Origin: Undibacterium sp.
GTDB lineage: Bacteria > Pseudomonadota > Gammaproteobacteria > Burkholderiales > Burkholderiaceae_D
DNA length: 42,505 nt
NCBI RefSeq assembly: GCF_030651495.1
Contig: NZ_JAUSFI010000085.1
Coordinates: 1 to 42,505 of the forward strand
Direction: 5' to 3'
Made by a program: the position numbers and the translations under genes. The notes under the pieces were generated by a model. It was given only the letters and a program-made list of their open reading frames with translations. It did not search any database and was not told the origin of the DNA. This document shows positions 28,666 to 36,499 of the stretch, one piece after another. Each line of letters starts with the position of its first letter. Positions within the stretch are counted from its first letter, which is position 1.

Positions 28666-30197
28666 TGAAATATGCACGTATCATCCTTGACCTGGTACGT
28701 CCGCCTCCTCTTGCATGGTGTTGGCGTGATCACTGGTATACGGGTCTAGACTCCGCATATGGTTTGCTCATGAAATTCGCGATCGTTAATTCGCTGACGG
28801 CGCGGGAAATCGCGCAAATTGTCATTAGAAAAGAAATCGCTAAACGCACAATAATCTGCAAAAACCCCAATGTTGATCTTCGAGACCCATCGCTGTTTGA
28901 CATTGACGTAATGGCTAGAATATTTCATTTAAACGAAACTCAAGTGCGAAGCACATTTTTGTTAGATGGGCTTCCAAATAGCCAATTTAAATCGAGTGAA
29001 AATTTGCGATGGTGTGAACGTTGTGCATCTCATGGATTTCACGCTGCCATTTTTCAAATGGACGCGATGGCATTTTGTCCAATTCACTCCACTCCACTGT
29101 TGCAAAGGTGCAGTTCTTGCAAGATGCAAATCCCTTATCGTTTACGTACGGACCTCATTAAAATGCCTTTTTGTTGTCCATATTGCGGTCAAGATATGGC
29201 GCCTTGGATTCGATATAATTCTAAAAAATTAGCCATGCCTCGTGAACTTGAGAGGATCCGCGTTGAGCGAATGATTAAGTTTTTTCAATTTGAAGAGGCC
29301 AACCTGTTGGCTAAATTGGAGATTGGCAAGAAGCGCCGTCAGTTGGGGCAGAGTGAACTCGTATTTGCGCGCGCAGAGAACGGCGGCTATCTGTCGAGGT
29401 ATGTTGGGTTTGTTTCACATGTTTTGCATGACATGGGTTATGCGGAAGTTTCTTTACAAATTCCGATTGGACTAGAGCGAGTCGAGCGGATCAATTGCGG
29501 TCAATATAGAATGGTGCAATCTGATGACGACGATAGTGATCTGGATAAGCCCTGGTGGCCGCAAGCCATAGACGAAAGTGTTCCTCCCAAGGTGAGTTTC
29601 GAAAGTCAAGTCCAATCAATTCAAAGTGTCTATCGTACATTGCGTCGCCACCTGTGGCGTCACGTCTTAAAACAACATCAACATTGCATCATTACCGCAT
29701 CGAATCATTTTTGGTGGCATATGGATGGTGAAGTTACCACAAATTTTTGTCCGATTGCTCAAGCTTTTATTAAGTGGAGAATGTTGTGGGAGGGATGTGG
29801 AACTCCACGGTATTTGTTTGCACCTGTAAAAAAAGATCCGTTCGGATTACTGGGATGGGTCGCGGCTCGTCCATCTCCGTGTCCTGTGCATTGGTCTAAA
29901 ATGACCCAACTTTGGGTTGTTGATCATATATTTGGGAGTGCCTGCATCGAGAGTTTTCGAGAGTTACTAATTAATGCGCAGAAAATTCAAGAATTTGGGA
30001 AGGTTAGTTGGGCGAAAGAAAGGTCTACCGTAAATTATGATAGTTATTGGGCAGTTGCCGGATGCGACTGTAAAGACAGACCAGCAATTGTGTATGTAAG
30101 ATGCCCAATGCCTGCACCTAACTTGCTACTCAATGAAGAAAAAATAAAGATACATCGCAAAAAACTTCACGAAAATCTTGCTGCAATTCACCGTTAA
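28665..30197 (+). CDS. tniQ: TniQ/TnsD-like target-selection protein
   Basis: A 510-residue TniQ-family protein, read from GTG 28665, which overlaps the tnsC stop by one base. The longer frame from 28569 would overlap tnsC heavily and adds non-homologous sequence. The N-terminal TniQ region is LAWCWRDHWYTGLDSAYGLL. It carries two zinc-binding clusters: C117-x2-C120 with C138-x2-H141, and C149-x2-C152 with C171-x2-C174. The size is that of a TnsD-like, sequence-specific targeting protein, larger than the short TniQ of CRISPR-associated elements. No CRISPR genes are present. Confidence 0.88.
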   Translation: MKYARIILDLVRPPPLAWCWRDHWYTGLDSAYGLLMKFAIVNSLTAREIAQIVIRKEIAKRTIICKNPNVDLRDPSLFDIDVMARIFHLNETQVRSTFLLDGLPNSQFKSSENLRWCERCASHGFHAAIFQMDAMAFCPIHSTPLLQRCSSCKMQIPYRLRTDLIKMPFCCPYCGQDMAPWIRYNSKKLAMPRELERIRVERMIKFFQFEEANLLAKLEIGKKRRQLGQSELVFARAENGGYLSRYVGFVSHVLHDMGYAEVSLQIPIGLERVERINCGQYRMVQSDDDDSDLDKPWWPQAIDESVPPKVSFESQVQSIQSVYRTLRRHLWRHVLKQHQHCIITASNHFWWHMDGEVTTNFCPIAQAFIKWRMLWEGCGTPRYLFAPVKKDPFGLLGWVAARPSPCPVHWSKMTQLWVVDHIFGSACIESFRELLINAQKIQEFGKVSWAKERSTVNYDSYWAVAGCDCKDRPAIVYVRCPMPAPNLLLNEEKIKIHRKKLHENLAAIHR

Positions 30198-30262
30198 CTA
30201 TTTCAGTTACATTTATTGAATTTGATAGACGAAATTGATCGAATTCCGCGTCATCAAGTTTG

Positions 30263-30286
30263 GTCAATATTCAGTGCGCGCCAACA
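30263..30286 (+). repeat. IS-end-like repeat (right copy)
   Basis: This unit begins GTCAATATTCAGTGCGCGCC and continues AACA; it matches 23176-23199 except for the CG/GC order in its middle. Both copies have the same orientation and bracket the Tn7-like operon about 7.1 kb apart. The remainder of 30198-30640 is AT-rich and shows no gene; a 9-bp ACATTCGTG at 30608-30616 is the inverse of a sequence in front of tnsA. Confidence 0.5.
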
Positions 30287-30640
30287 TTTGTATACAACCC
30301 TGCGATCTATCTTCTAATAGGCGAGAGGGTCTCGGCTCTCAGGCAGCACACCAAACGCTACTTGCTAGACATGGCGACATACTTAGTGATAATCAAGATC
30401 GATGTCATCAGCGTTTAGCGCAATAATTTGCGCTCATTTCTCTCCATTAAAATCAATACCTAAAACACTATAATTCCGTTACATGGTAATAGAAAAAAAG
30501 TTTTAAAAATTTTCGCTTTCTTTAGATCAACTGGACTTTCCCAACGCGCCATCCAGCGACCGGAACTATATCTGAATTTCATTTCTGAGTGATACCGACT
30601 TCATGAACATTCGTGTACCAAAGGCGAAATAGTTATGCAC

Positions 30641-32035
30641 TTAATAAATTCCAAGTTGCAGCGAAATTAGCTCTTGCTTAAATTTTCCGAAAATATTTAT
30701 GCTGGCTTCATAAGATTCTGCAAGTGAGGAGAGTTCTCGTCGAACATTTGTTGCAAATCCAGCAATGTTTTCATCAGTGGGATCATTTCCAAAATTTAAC
30801 GTCATACCACTGACGGAATTCTTAGCGCCTTTGTGGATGATGAAATCATCTGTCGTATCTTTTGCAATTGACATAGAGTCAAATTTTATTGGCGCACCCT
30901 TAGGGATTTCTTGCGCTACGCGAGTAGCGTATTCAATAAGATTGGGTTCGGCAGGCATATATAGGAAGCCTTCACTCTTTATCTTGTTATTGCTGCGAAG
31001 TATTCTACCTAACACTTGCCGGAAATGAAGTTCTGTTTTTACTCTGGTGAGATGACAACATACCCGAAGCCTAGGGATGCTGGTTCCTTCACTGATCATC
31101 CCAACTGACACTATCCATTTTTCTGAATTGTATTTAAACGTATTGATTATGCTTAACGGATCTTCTTCGCGATAAGTCGCTATGTATGCTTTTTCTCCTG
31201 TGCGTTGATGAAGTATTCCGGCAATCTTATTTGCGTGCTCAACCGATGCGGCAACGATGAGACCGCCAGCGTTTGGAAATTGCTTTCTGATCGTCAGTAG
31301 CTTCTTTGAAGACATGTCGATGATGTATAAAATAAGATCTTCGTTCTCTATCAGTTGTTGATATGAGCACTTAGATTCTCTGAGCAGATCACCGAAAGAT
31401 GAATATTTTGAAATTTTATTATTTTGTTTAACAAAAACGCTATCATTGTCGATTAGCGTGATTACGGGTGTTCTACAAACATTATCTGCAACAGCTTGCG
31501 TTAATCCGTAGATATAATCACAACGTATTTTATTGCTCTGGCAATAGCGAGACAACGCAATTGGTATTTGATCAGACCTCCACGGTGTTCCTGTTAATGC
31601 CAAGGTATAAGCCGCACGACCCTGAATATTCTCAATTATTTTTTGCCCCCATGCATTCGCATTCCCGAACCCATCTCCAGCACAGTGATGAATTTCATCG
31701 AAGATGACAAATATTCTGTTGCTATCAAAAAGCTTCCAGAAGGAAGCGTCAAGATGAAGCATCGCTTGATATGTGAGAGAGCGTCCTTTTGAGCCCAAGA
31801 GACCGTCCATACGAACGTTCGTGTGCACTGACAATGTGTGCTCAAAGTCGCCAGCAACAATGACCGACGGCGAGAAGCACAAGACTAGATCTATCTTATT
31901 TTCTTGTAGCAGCTTGTTCGCCAGGGTGGATGCCATCACTGTTTTACCCGCTCCTGGCCTAGCTAAACAAAGAAAATGGTTTTCTGATGTAGTGAATTTA
32001 TGCCAGGCTTTAGAAATGCATTCTGACTGCCATTG
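30641..32035 (-). CDS. SF2 DEAD/DEAH-like helicase, candidate cargo; start codon unclear
   Basis: An open frame of about 464 codons, starting after TGA 32038-32036, encodes a two-domain SF2 helicase. An N-terminal QWQSECI segment is followed by Walker A ARPGAGKT (T codon at 31942-31940), DEIHHC (about 113), TGTPWR (about 148) and the C-terminal motif VI QVLGRILR (340-347). The first conventional start, GTG 31939, would delete the Walker lysine, so it cannot be the functional start. An ATG at 32039-32037 precedes the frame but is one base out of register. No nuclease domain is visible. It follows the coiled-coil gene after 8 bp and resembles helicases of defence or restriction systems. Confidence 0.8.
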   Translation of the reverse strand, partial: QWQSECISKAWHKFTTSENHFLCLARPGAGKTVMASTLANKLLQENKIDLVLCFSPSVIVAGDFEHTLSVHTNVRMDGLLGSKGRSLTYQAMLHLDASFWKLFDSNRIFVIFDEIHHCAGDGFGNANAWGQKIIENIQGRAAYTLALTGTPWRSDQIPIALSRYCQSNKIRCDYIYGLTQAVADNVCRTPVITLIDNDSVFVKQNNKISKYSSFGDLLRESKCSYQQLIENEDLILYIIDMSSKKLLTIRKQFPNAGGLIVAASVEHANKIAGILHQRTGEKAYIATYREEDPLSIINTFKYNSEKWIVSVGMISEGTSIPRLRVCCHLTRVKTELHFRQVLGRILRSNNKIKSEGFLYMPAEPNLIEYATRVAQEIPKGAPIKFDSMSIAKDTTDDFIIHKGAKNSVSGMTLNFGNDPTDENIAGFATNVRRELSSLAESYEASINIFGKFKQELISLQLGIY

Positions 32036-32043
32036 TCATATTT

Positions 32044-32568
32044 TTATCGAGAGCTTAATGTGATGAGATTTTCAATGGCTTTTACTTTTCCCAATAACTT
32101 CGAACATCTGTCTCTCGATTCGTTATAGAGCGCTTGAATTTGTGCACGTATTTCAGGCATTTCTTTATAAATTGCATCGTACTCTTCGACCTCTCCCATC
32201 GCGGTAAGCAGCTGCATTTTTTGATGATTCAGCCGTTCAGTAAGGCTCTCGTCGATAGAGGATTTTTTTGTCATCGGCTCAATTTTCACGATGAGCGAAG
32301 TAGATTTAGATTCAACAAGTCGTAAATTAAATTGATCCGTCACACGATATTCGTGTTTGTGACTGCCAGCACTCATTTTGACAAGGTCACCAGTCGCAAT
32401 GAATCGCAGGATATTCCTATGAATAAACTGACGGGCGGATTTCAATTCTGAGTGGATGCGGGACGGCGTGGTCATGTATGCATCTAACGCTTGGCCAACC
32501 GTAAAACTTTTTCCAGCTAATTTTTGGAATGTGCCAATTACTTCCTGCTTAAAGTGTTTTTGCTTCAT
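32044..32568 (-). CDS. Winged-helix/coiled-coil protein of unknown function
   Basis: A 174-residue protein of no recognised family. Residues about 1-95 look like a winged helix (FTVGQALDAY, a helix IHRNILRFIATGDLVKM, and a wing HEYRVTDQF). Residues about 105-170 are strongly coiled-coil (SLTERLNHQKMQLLTAMGE, then EIRAQIQALYNESRD). Its stop (32046-32044) lies 5 bp before the ATG-like start of the helicase gene, so the two form a tight operon. It is likely a partner or DNA-binding adaptor of the helicase. Its promoter overlaps two operators of the divergent XRE gene. Confidence 0.7.
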   Translation of the reverse strand: MKQKHFKQEVIGTFQKLAGKSFTVGQALDAYMTTPSRIHSELKSARQFIHRNILRFIATGDLVKMSAGSHKHEYRVTDQFNLRLVESKSTSLIVKIEPMTKKSSIDESLTERLNHQKMQLLTAMGEVEEYDAIYKEMPEIRAQIQALYNESRDRCSKLLGKVKAIENLITLSSR

Positions 32569-32585
32569 GTTGAGTTGACGTTTCT

Positions 32586-32604
32586 TGTATCGAATTTCGC
32601 TACA
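32586..32604. promoter_or_regulatory. Operator 1 of the XRE-controlled divergent promoter
   Basis: TGTATCGAATTTCGCTACA, a 19-bp imperfect palindrome (TGTA...TACA). It matches operator 2 at 17 of 19 positions, with starts 27 bp apart. It overlaps the minus-strand -10 region. Confidence 0.65.
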
Positions 32605-32632
32605 TTCTAGCGTGTATCTAATATCGCTACAA
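32604..32632 (-). promoter_or_regulatory. Promoter of the coiled-coil/helicase operon
   Basis: On the minus strand, TTGTAG (32632-32627), a 17-bp spacer and TAGAAT (32609-32604) give a predicted start near 32597, about 29 nt before the ATG at 32568. Both elements are covered by the two 19-bp operators, so a bound repressor would block it. Confidence 0.5.
32613..32631. promoter_or_regulatory. Operator 2, abutting the xre start codon
   Basis: TGTATCTAATATCGCTACA ends one base before the ATG at 32632. It contains a plus-strand -10 TAATAT (32619-32624), placed so that transcription would start at or next to the ATG, giving a leaderless xre mRNA. It also overlaps the -35 of the minus-strand promoter. 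Confidence 0.65.
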
Positions 32633-32910
32633 TGAAAACTTCCGCCTACTCACCTCATTATGAAAAACTTCGCGTTTGGTTGAAGCAAAAACGATTTTTA
32701 ACTACGTTAACTTTGCGTGATCTTGCGCCAATGGTTGGCGCTCACTTCACTAGCATCGGCAAGATGGAACAAGATCGGAAGAAGATAGAGCTTGTAGAGT
32801 TTGTAAAGTATTGCAAGGCGATAGGGGCGGACCCGCATGAGGGACTTGAAATTGTTATTCAGTCGATTGCTGAAGAACAGCATGGGACACAACTGAATTC
32901 GAAAAAATGA
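32632..32910 (+). CDS. XRE-family helix-turn-helix repressor
   Basis: A 92-residue protein with one HTH of the Xre/Cro type: TLRDLAPMVGAHFTSIGKME followed by a conserved ELVEFVKYCKAIGADPHEG segment, common in small regulators beginning M-x-S-x-x-S-P-x-Y. That conserved N-terminus supports the ATG at 32632, even though no Shine-Dalgarno sequence precedes it. It diverges from the coiled-coil/helicase operon, and two 19-bp operators occupy the shared promoter region. Autorepression plus control of the operon is the likely role. Confidence 0.85.
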   Translation: MKTSAYSPHYEKLRVWLKQKRFLTTLTLRDLAPMVGAHFTSIGKMEQDRKKIELVEFVKYCKAIGADPHEGLEIVIQSIAEEQHGTQLNSKK

Positions 32911-32945
32911 TGTAGATAACACGTGGTCGCACTCAGTGAATTTAC

Positions 32946-33146
32946 CTATAGCGCTGCCCTAGTTGGAATTGCCGCCGAAAATGCTTGTCTGGGCAATCCT
33001 TTGGCAAGTGCATCCAATTCACGCAGGGCTTCGCCGCTTAGAAATTGGACACCGTTATCTCCCTGGAAATTTCCGGCGACGGCTTTGGGGAAATATTTGC
33101 TCATCCATTGTGACGCTACTGCAATTGCCGCGTCGTCTGCGCCGCT
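32946..33146 (-). pseudogene. Gene fragment, 66 codons, no start at its open end
   Basis: The minus strand is open from just after a TGA at 33149-33147 to TAG 32948-32946. It encodes AVASQWMSKYFPKAVAGNFQ and continues through LSGEALRELDALAKGL to a TRAAL end. An internal ATG (MSKYF) could start a 52-residue peptide. The composition is protein-like, but the family was not recognised. It lies between the XRE gene and the truncated umuC, where the right end of the transposon or an older junction could fall. Confidence 0.35.
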
Positions 33147-33161
33147 TCAAAGTTTGACGTC

Positions 33162-33872
33162 ATGACTCTGTCAACTCAAGCTACCGATAACCTCAGTGCC
33201 AGTAAACAGATCTTTGCACTGGTGGACTGCAATAACTTTTATGTTTCATGTGAACGCGTATTTAATCCGCGGCTAGCTAATAAGCCAGTGGTCGTTTTAT
33301 CCAACAATGATGGTTGTGCCGTCGCACGCTCAAATGAAGTCAAGGCGTTGGGTATCAAGATGGGTATGCCATGGTTCATGATGACGGACTTGGCGAAGCA
33401 ACATGGCATCATCGCCTTGTCGTCCAACTACACGCTGTATGGCGATATGTCGAACCGTGTCGCCACCATCTTGCGTGACTATAGTCCGGAGACGGAAGTC
33501 TATTCGATTGATGAATCCTTTCTTCGGCTGAATGGCTTGCAAGGGCTTTGGGAGTCATCAACGGCAATGGGGCAGCATATCCGCCTCCGTATATTGCAAT
33601 GGACCGGCTTACCCGTATGTGTCGGCGTCGCTTCATCAAAAACACTCGCCAAGCTGGCTAATCATGTGGCAAAGAAGTGGCCAGAATTTAATAGCGTATG
33701 CGACTTCAATGCGATACCAGAGCCTGAACTAGATAAGTTGTTCGCCAGTATTGATGTAGGCGAAGTCTGGGGTGTAGGAGGGCGCATCGGCACGCGTTTG
33801 AGAGAAATGGGCATAGAGACTGTCAAGGCTCTCAGAGAGCCCCGCGTCGATTCTGGCTTTCAGCGCTGTTGA
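33162..33872 (+). pseudogene. umuC: Truncated UmuC-like Y-family DNA polymerase
   Basis: The first about 225 residues of a UmuC-type translesion polymerase are intact. Both metal-binding sites are present: D in LVDCNNFYVSCE and DE in YSIDESFLRL. The fingers and thumb up to GVGGRIGTRLREMGIETVKAL are recognisable. The frame then ends in the foreign tail REPRVDSGFQRC, at 236 residues against about 420 normally, so the little-finger domain and beta-clamp region are lost. No umuD is next to it and no further UmuC sequence was seen downstream. It is probably a non-functional remnant. Confidence 0.85.
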
Positions 33873-34133
33873 GTGAAGTTATCCACATCCCTATCAACAG
33901 AAAGCTTGGATAAGTTTTTTGACTGGAGTAAAGTATTTTTTTTCTCAGTTGGAGAATCCGCCAGGAACTAAAACAGATTTTTCCATTGAAATTTCATAAA
34001 GGACTTTATTCTTGCCGGACGGCAGAAGAGAGCCCAAGATTGGATTACACTCAACGCGTCAATATCAATCATTCCCACAATCGATTGCATATGTATTTCG
34101 ATTGAATGTACTTCAATTCACCTCTAATCCCTC

Positions 34134-35396
34134 ATGGCTCAAACTAATCTAAGAACCTTAATTTGGTCGTTGTTGTTTTTTTTCGTAGCAGGTTGCTCGC
34201 CCATTGCGCCAAAACCAAGCGCCGATCAAGTTGATAATCGTGATAACAGTGACTACCATCCTGTCATTCTAGTTTCCCTCGACGGATTCAAACCAGATTA
34301 CCTTCACCGTGGAGTGACACCCAATCTCAATCAACTTGCCGCCAGTGGCGTTCGTGCGGAGACGATGCATCCTTCCTTTCCATCGATTACCTTTCCCAAT
34401 CACTACACGTTGGTGACAGGTCTTCGCCCAGACCGTAACGGTATTGTGGGTAATACGATGGAAGACGCCAATATTCCTGGGGTGCGTTTTAGTTTAGGTA
34501 ACCATGCTGCGGTCATTGATCATCGTTGGTGGGATCAAGCAGAACCGATCTGGGTAACCGCGGAAAAGCATAAAGTCACTACGGGTATTATGTTCTGGCC
34601 CGGTTCGGAAGCGGCGATTCATGGCGTGCTCCCGTCAGAGTTTAAAGCCTTTGATGGTAAAGTCACATCGGACAGCCGTGTCGACACCATGCTGAGCTGG
34701 TTAGATAAACCTTTTGCGATACGTCCTGGCTTTCTGACCGTTTATTTTGAAGAGGTCGATCATGCTGGTCATGAATTTGGCCCGGATACTGAGCAAGCGA
34801 CTAACGCAGTTGCTCACCTCGATCTGGCTATCGGTCGTTTGATAGCAGGGCTACAGTCACGGCATATTAACGCCAATATCGTGATCGTCTCAGATCATGG
34901 CATGGCAGCGACAAGTTCTGATCGGACGATACACCTAGATCAGATCGCCACATCGTCAAGTTACCGTGTCATTACTTCTGGTACCTATGCGGGTATTGAC
35001 GCCAATGCCGGTCAAGAAGATGCGTTGGCCAACGAACTGTTACGGACACATGAACACATGCAATGCTGGAAGAAAGAGAATATTCCTTTGCGTTTTCATT
35101 ATGGAAAAAACCCACGTGTACCACGCTTTGTTTGTTTGGCCGATGTCGGTTGGTTGATTGTTTCAGGTAGCAAAGGCGGCAGACAATCCAATGGAGGATC
35201 GCATGGATATGACAATCTATCCTCAGAGATGCAAGCGCTGTTTATAGCAAACGGTCCTGCATTTAAAAAAGCGATTGTTTTACCGGCGTTCGATAATGTG
35301 GATGTCTATCCATTATTAATGAAGTTAATCAATGTGCCAGCGTTGCCATCGGATGGAACAATCCTGCCAATTCAACCTGCTCTAACACTCCCGTAA
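34134..35396 (+). CDS. Nucleotide pyrophosphatase/phosphodiesterase-like lipoprotein
   Basis: A 420-residue member of the alkaline phosphatase superfamily, NPP (type I phosphodiesterase/nucleotide pyrophosphatase) branch. The lipobox is VAGC with Cys21, so it should be membrane-anchored in the periplasm or outer membrane. The metal site is seen in LVSLDGFKPDYL, the nucleophile Thr86 in PSITFPNHYTLVTG, and further ligands in EEVDHAGHEFGP and IVSDHGM. Family members hydrolyse nucleotide di/triphosphates, phosphodiesters or related substrates. No good ribosome-binding site precedes the ATG. It has no obvious operon partner. Confidence 0.88.
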   Translation: MAQTNLRTLIWSLLFFFVAGCSPIAPKPSADQVDNRDNSDYHPVILVSLDGFKPDYLHRGVTPNLNQLAASGVRAETMHPSFPSITFPNHYTLVTGLRPDRNGIVGNTMEDANIPGVRFSLGNHAAVIDHRWWDQAEPIWVTAEKHKVTTGIMFWPGSEAAIHGVLPSEFKAFDGKVTSDSRVDTMLSWLDKPFAIRPGFLTVYFEEVDHAGHEFGPDTEQATNAVAHLDLAIGRLIAGLQSRHINANIVIVSDHGMAATSSDRTIHLDQIATSSSYRVITSGTYAGIDANAGQEDALANELLRTHEHMQCWKKENIPLRFHYGKNPRVPRFVCLADVGWLIVSGSKGGRQSNGGSHGYDNLSSEMQALFIANGPAFKKAIVLPAFDNVDVYPLLMKLINVPALPSDGTILPIQPALTLP

Positions 35397-35477
35397 TCTC
35401 AGAGATGACGCAAAAGATGTTCATTGTCTGATTTATATAAAACGATGGCTCACCCATGTTGAGCCACAATCTGAGTC

Positions 35478-35756
35478 ATGTATTCATCACACCTTAAAGA
35501 AATTGACATGCTGCTACAACACGATGGTTATGAGTTTCACGATATCGATAAAAATCACTATCGGTACAAAGGCACGATTGACATTACTCCGGCACGGGTC
35601 AATTGGACCGCAGCAATGACGCTTAACGATGTCGATAAAGGATCGTTAAAGGGAACACTGCAAGGTATTGGTGATGATGAGGGACCGGTAAGAAGGGCAG
35701 TTGATCTTGCTGTCAAAGCAGCGATTCAGTCTTCTGGTGGAATGACGCGTCAGTAG
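35478..35756 (+). CDS. Hypothetical protein, 92 residues
   Basis: A small soluble protein starting at ATG 35478. It has alternating charged and beta-prone stretches (FHDIDKNHYRYKGTIDITPA) and a C-terminal helix. No signal peptide, membrane segment or cysteine motif. An in-frame ATG at codon 11 is an alternative start. It lies 81 bp after the phosphodiesterase gene on the same strand. No family recognised. Confidence 0.55.
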   Translation: MYSSHLKEIDMLLQHDGYEFHDIDKNHYRYKGTIDITPARVNWTAAMTLNDVDKGSLKGTLQGIGDDEGPVRRAVDLAVKAAIQSSGGMTRQ

Positions 35757-35776
35757 ATACTGATCAATCGTCAACA

Positions 35777-35942
35777 ATGCAATCATGTCCGAAATGTGGT
35801 TTTAATCTTTTGCGGCGCCATTCAAAAAATGGTGCTTGGGTTGAATTGTCATTTTTTTGGTAAAACGGATAAACTTCCTGCCGATTTAGTTAAAACATTG
35901 ATTGATGAACTTATTGAAGGAAAGCTTGTTATTCGTAGCTAG
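35777..35942 (+). pseudogene. Zinc-ribbon-like small gene split at a T7 run
   Basis: ATG 35777 opens MQSCPKCGFNLLRRHSKNGA, with a CPKCG knuckle, and stops at TAA after the T7 run near 35852-35858. In the frame reached by removing one T, the protein continues smoothly (ELSFFGKTDKLPADLVKT and on to LVIRS) to TAG 35940-35942, giving 54 residues. This suggests one small gene broken by a single T insertion, a sequencing error, or slippage on the run. Function unknown. Confidence 0.45.
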
Positions 35943-36048
35943 TCAAGAAAATGGACGCGGTTAGTTTGTCGGGCCATGTCAGCACAAGCACAACTCAACG
36001 CGGGAATTCCCGCTCATGATAATAATATATAGGAAGTGAGAAAATAAG

Positions 36049-36426
36049 TTGGCCAAATCAAGCGATACGAAATCGACTACAACATACTCGAAAAGTTTTA
36101 CGGGAAGTTTGACCGATCCAAGCGGCAACGTACGTCATTTCATCCAAGGAGCCTGTTGTCGCAATTTTGATTTGCCTGCGGTTGAATATGCTGATGGCAC
36201 AAGAATTTGGTATAAGGAAAACCCGAAGCGGGGAGAGGGATTTGGACAGCGCTCTGAAATTCAGCATCGGGTTGGCGGTGCCTCGGCCATTTATATAAAT
36301 GGTGTTGAGCACTGGATGCAAAACGGTGTTTTTCATCGAGATGATGGAGAGCCTGCATTCATTTCCAAGACGATTAAAAAATGGTACGTCAATGGAAAAT
36401 TTATAAAAATGGAGTTAGTCAAATAA
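36049..36426 (+). CDS. Hypothetical protein with MORN/YwqK-like repeat
   Basis: A 125-residue protein starting with TTG at 36049. AGGAAG lies 12 bp upstream, and a stop shortly upstream excludes a longer frame. The C-terminal half has G-x-HR-D-x-GEPA and KKWYVNGKF-type elements like short beta-hairpin repeats of MORN/YwqK proteins, which also occur in phage and effector-associated proteins. No signal peptide. Function not assignable. Confidence 0.55.
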   Translation: MAKSSDTKSTTTYSKSFTGSLTDPSGNVRHFIQGACCRNFDLPAVEYADGTRIWYKENPKRGEGFGQRSEIQHRVGGASAIYINGVEHWMQNGVFHRDDGEPAFISKTIKKWYVNGKFIKMELVK

Positions 36427-36499
36427 CAAATGAAAAATCCGCATTGGAAGAAAAAGCGAAGGCAGCACAGGAAGCTGTGTTCGTGCTTAACATAGTCGT

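Noticed and set aside
24871..33160. CRISPR-associated transposon
   Set aside because: No Cas genes and no regularly spaced repeats were found; TniQ is long and TnsD-like.
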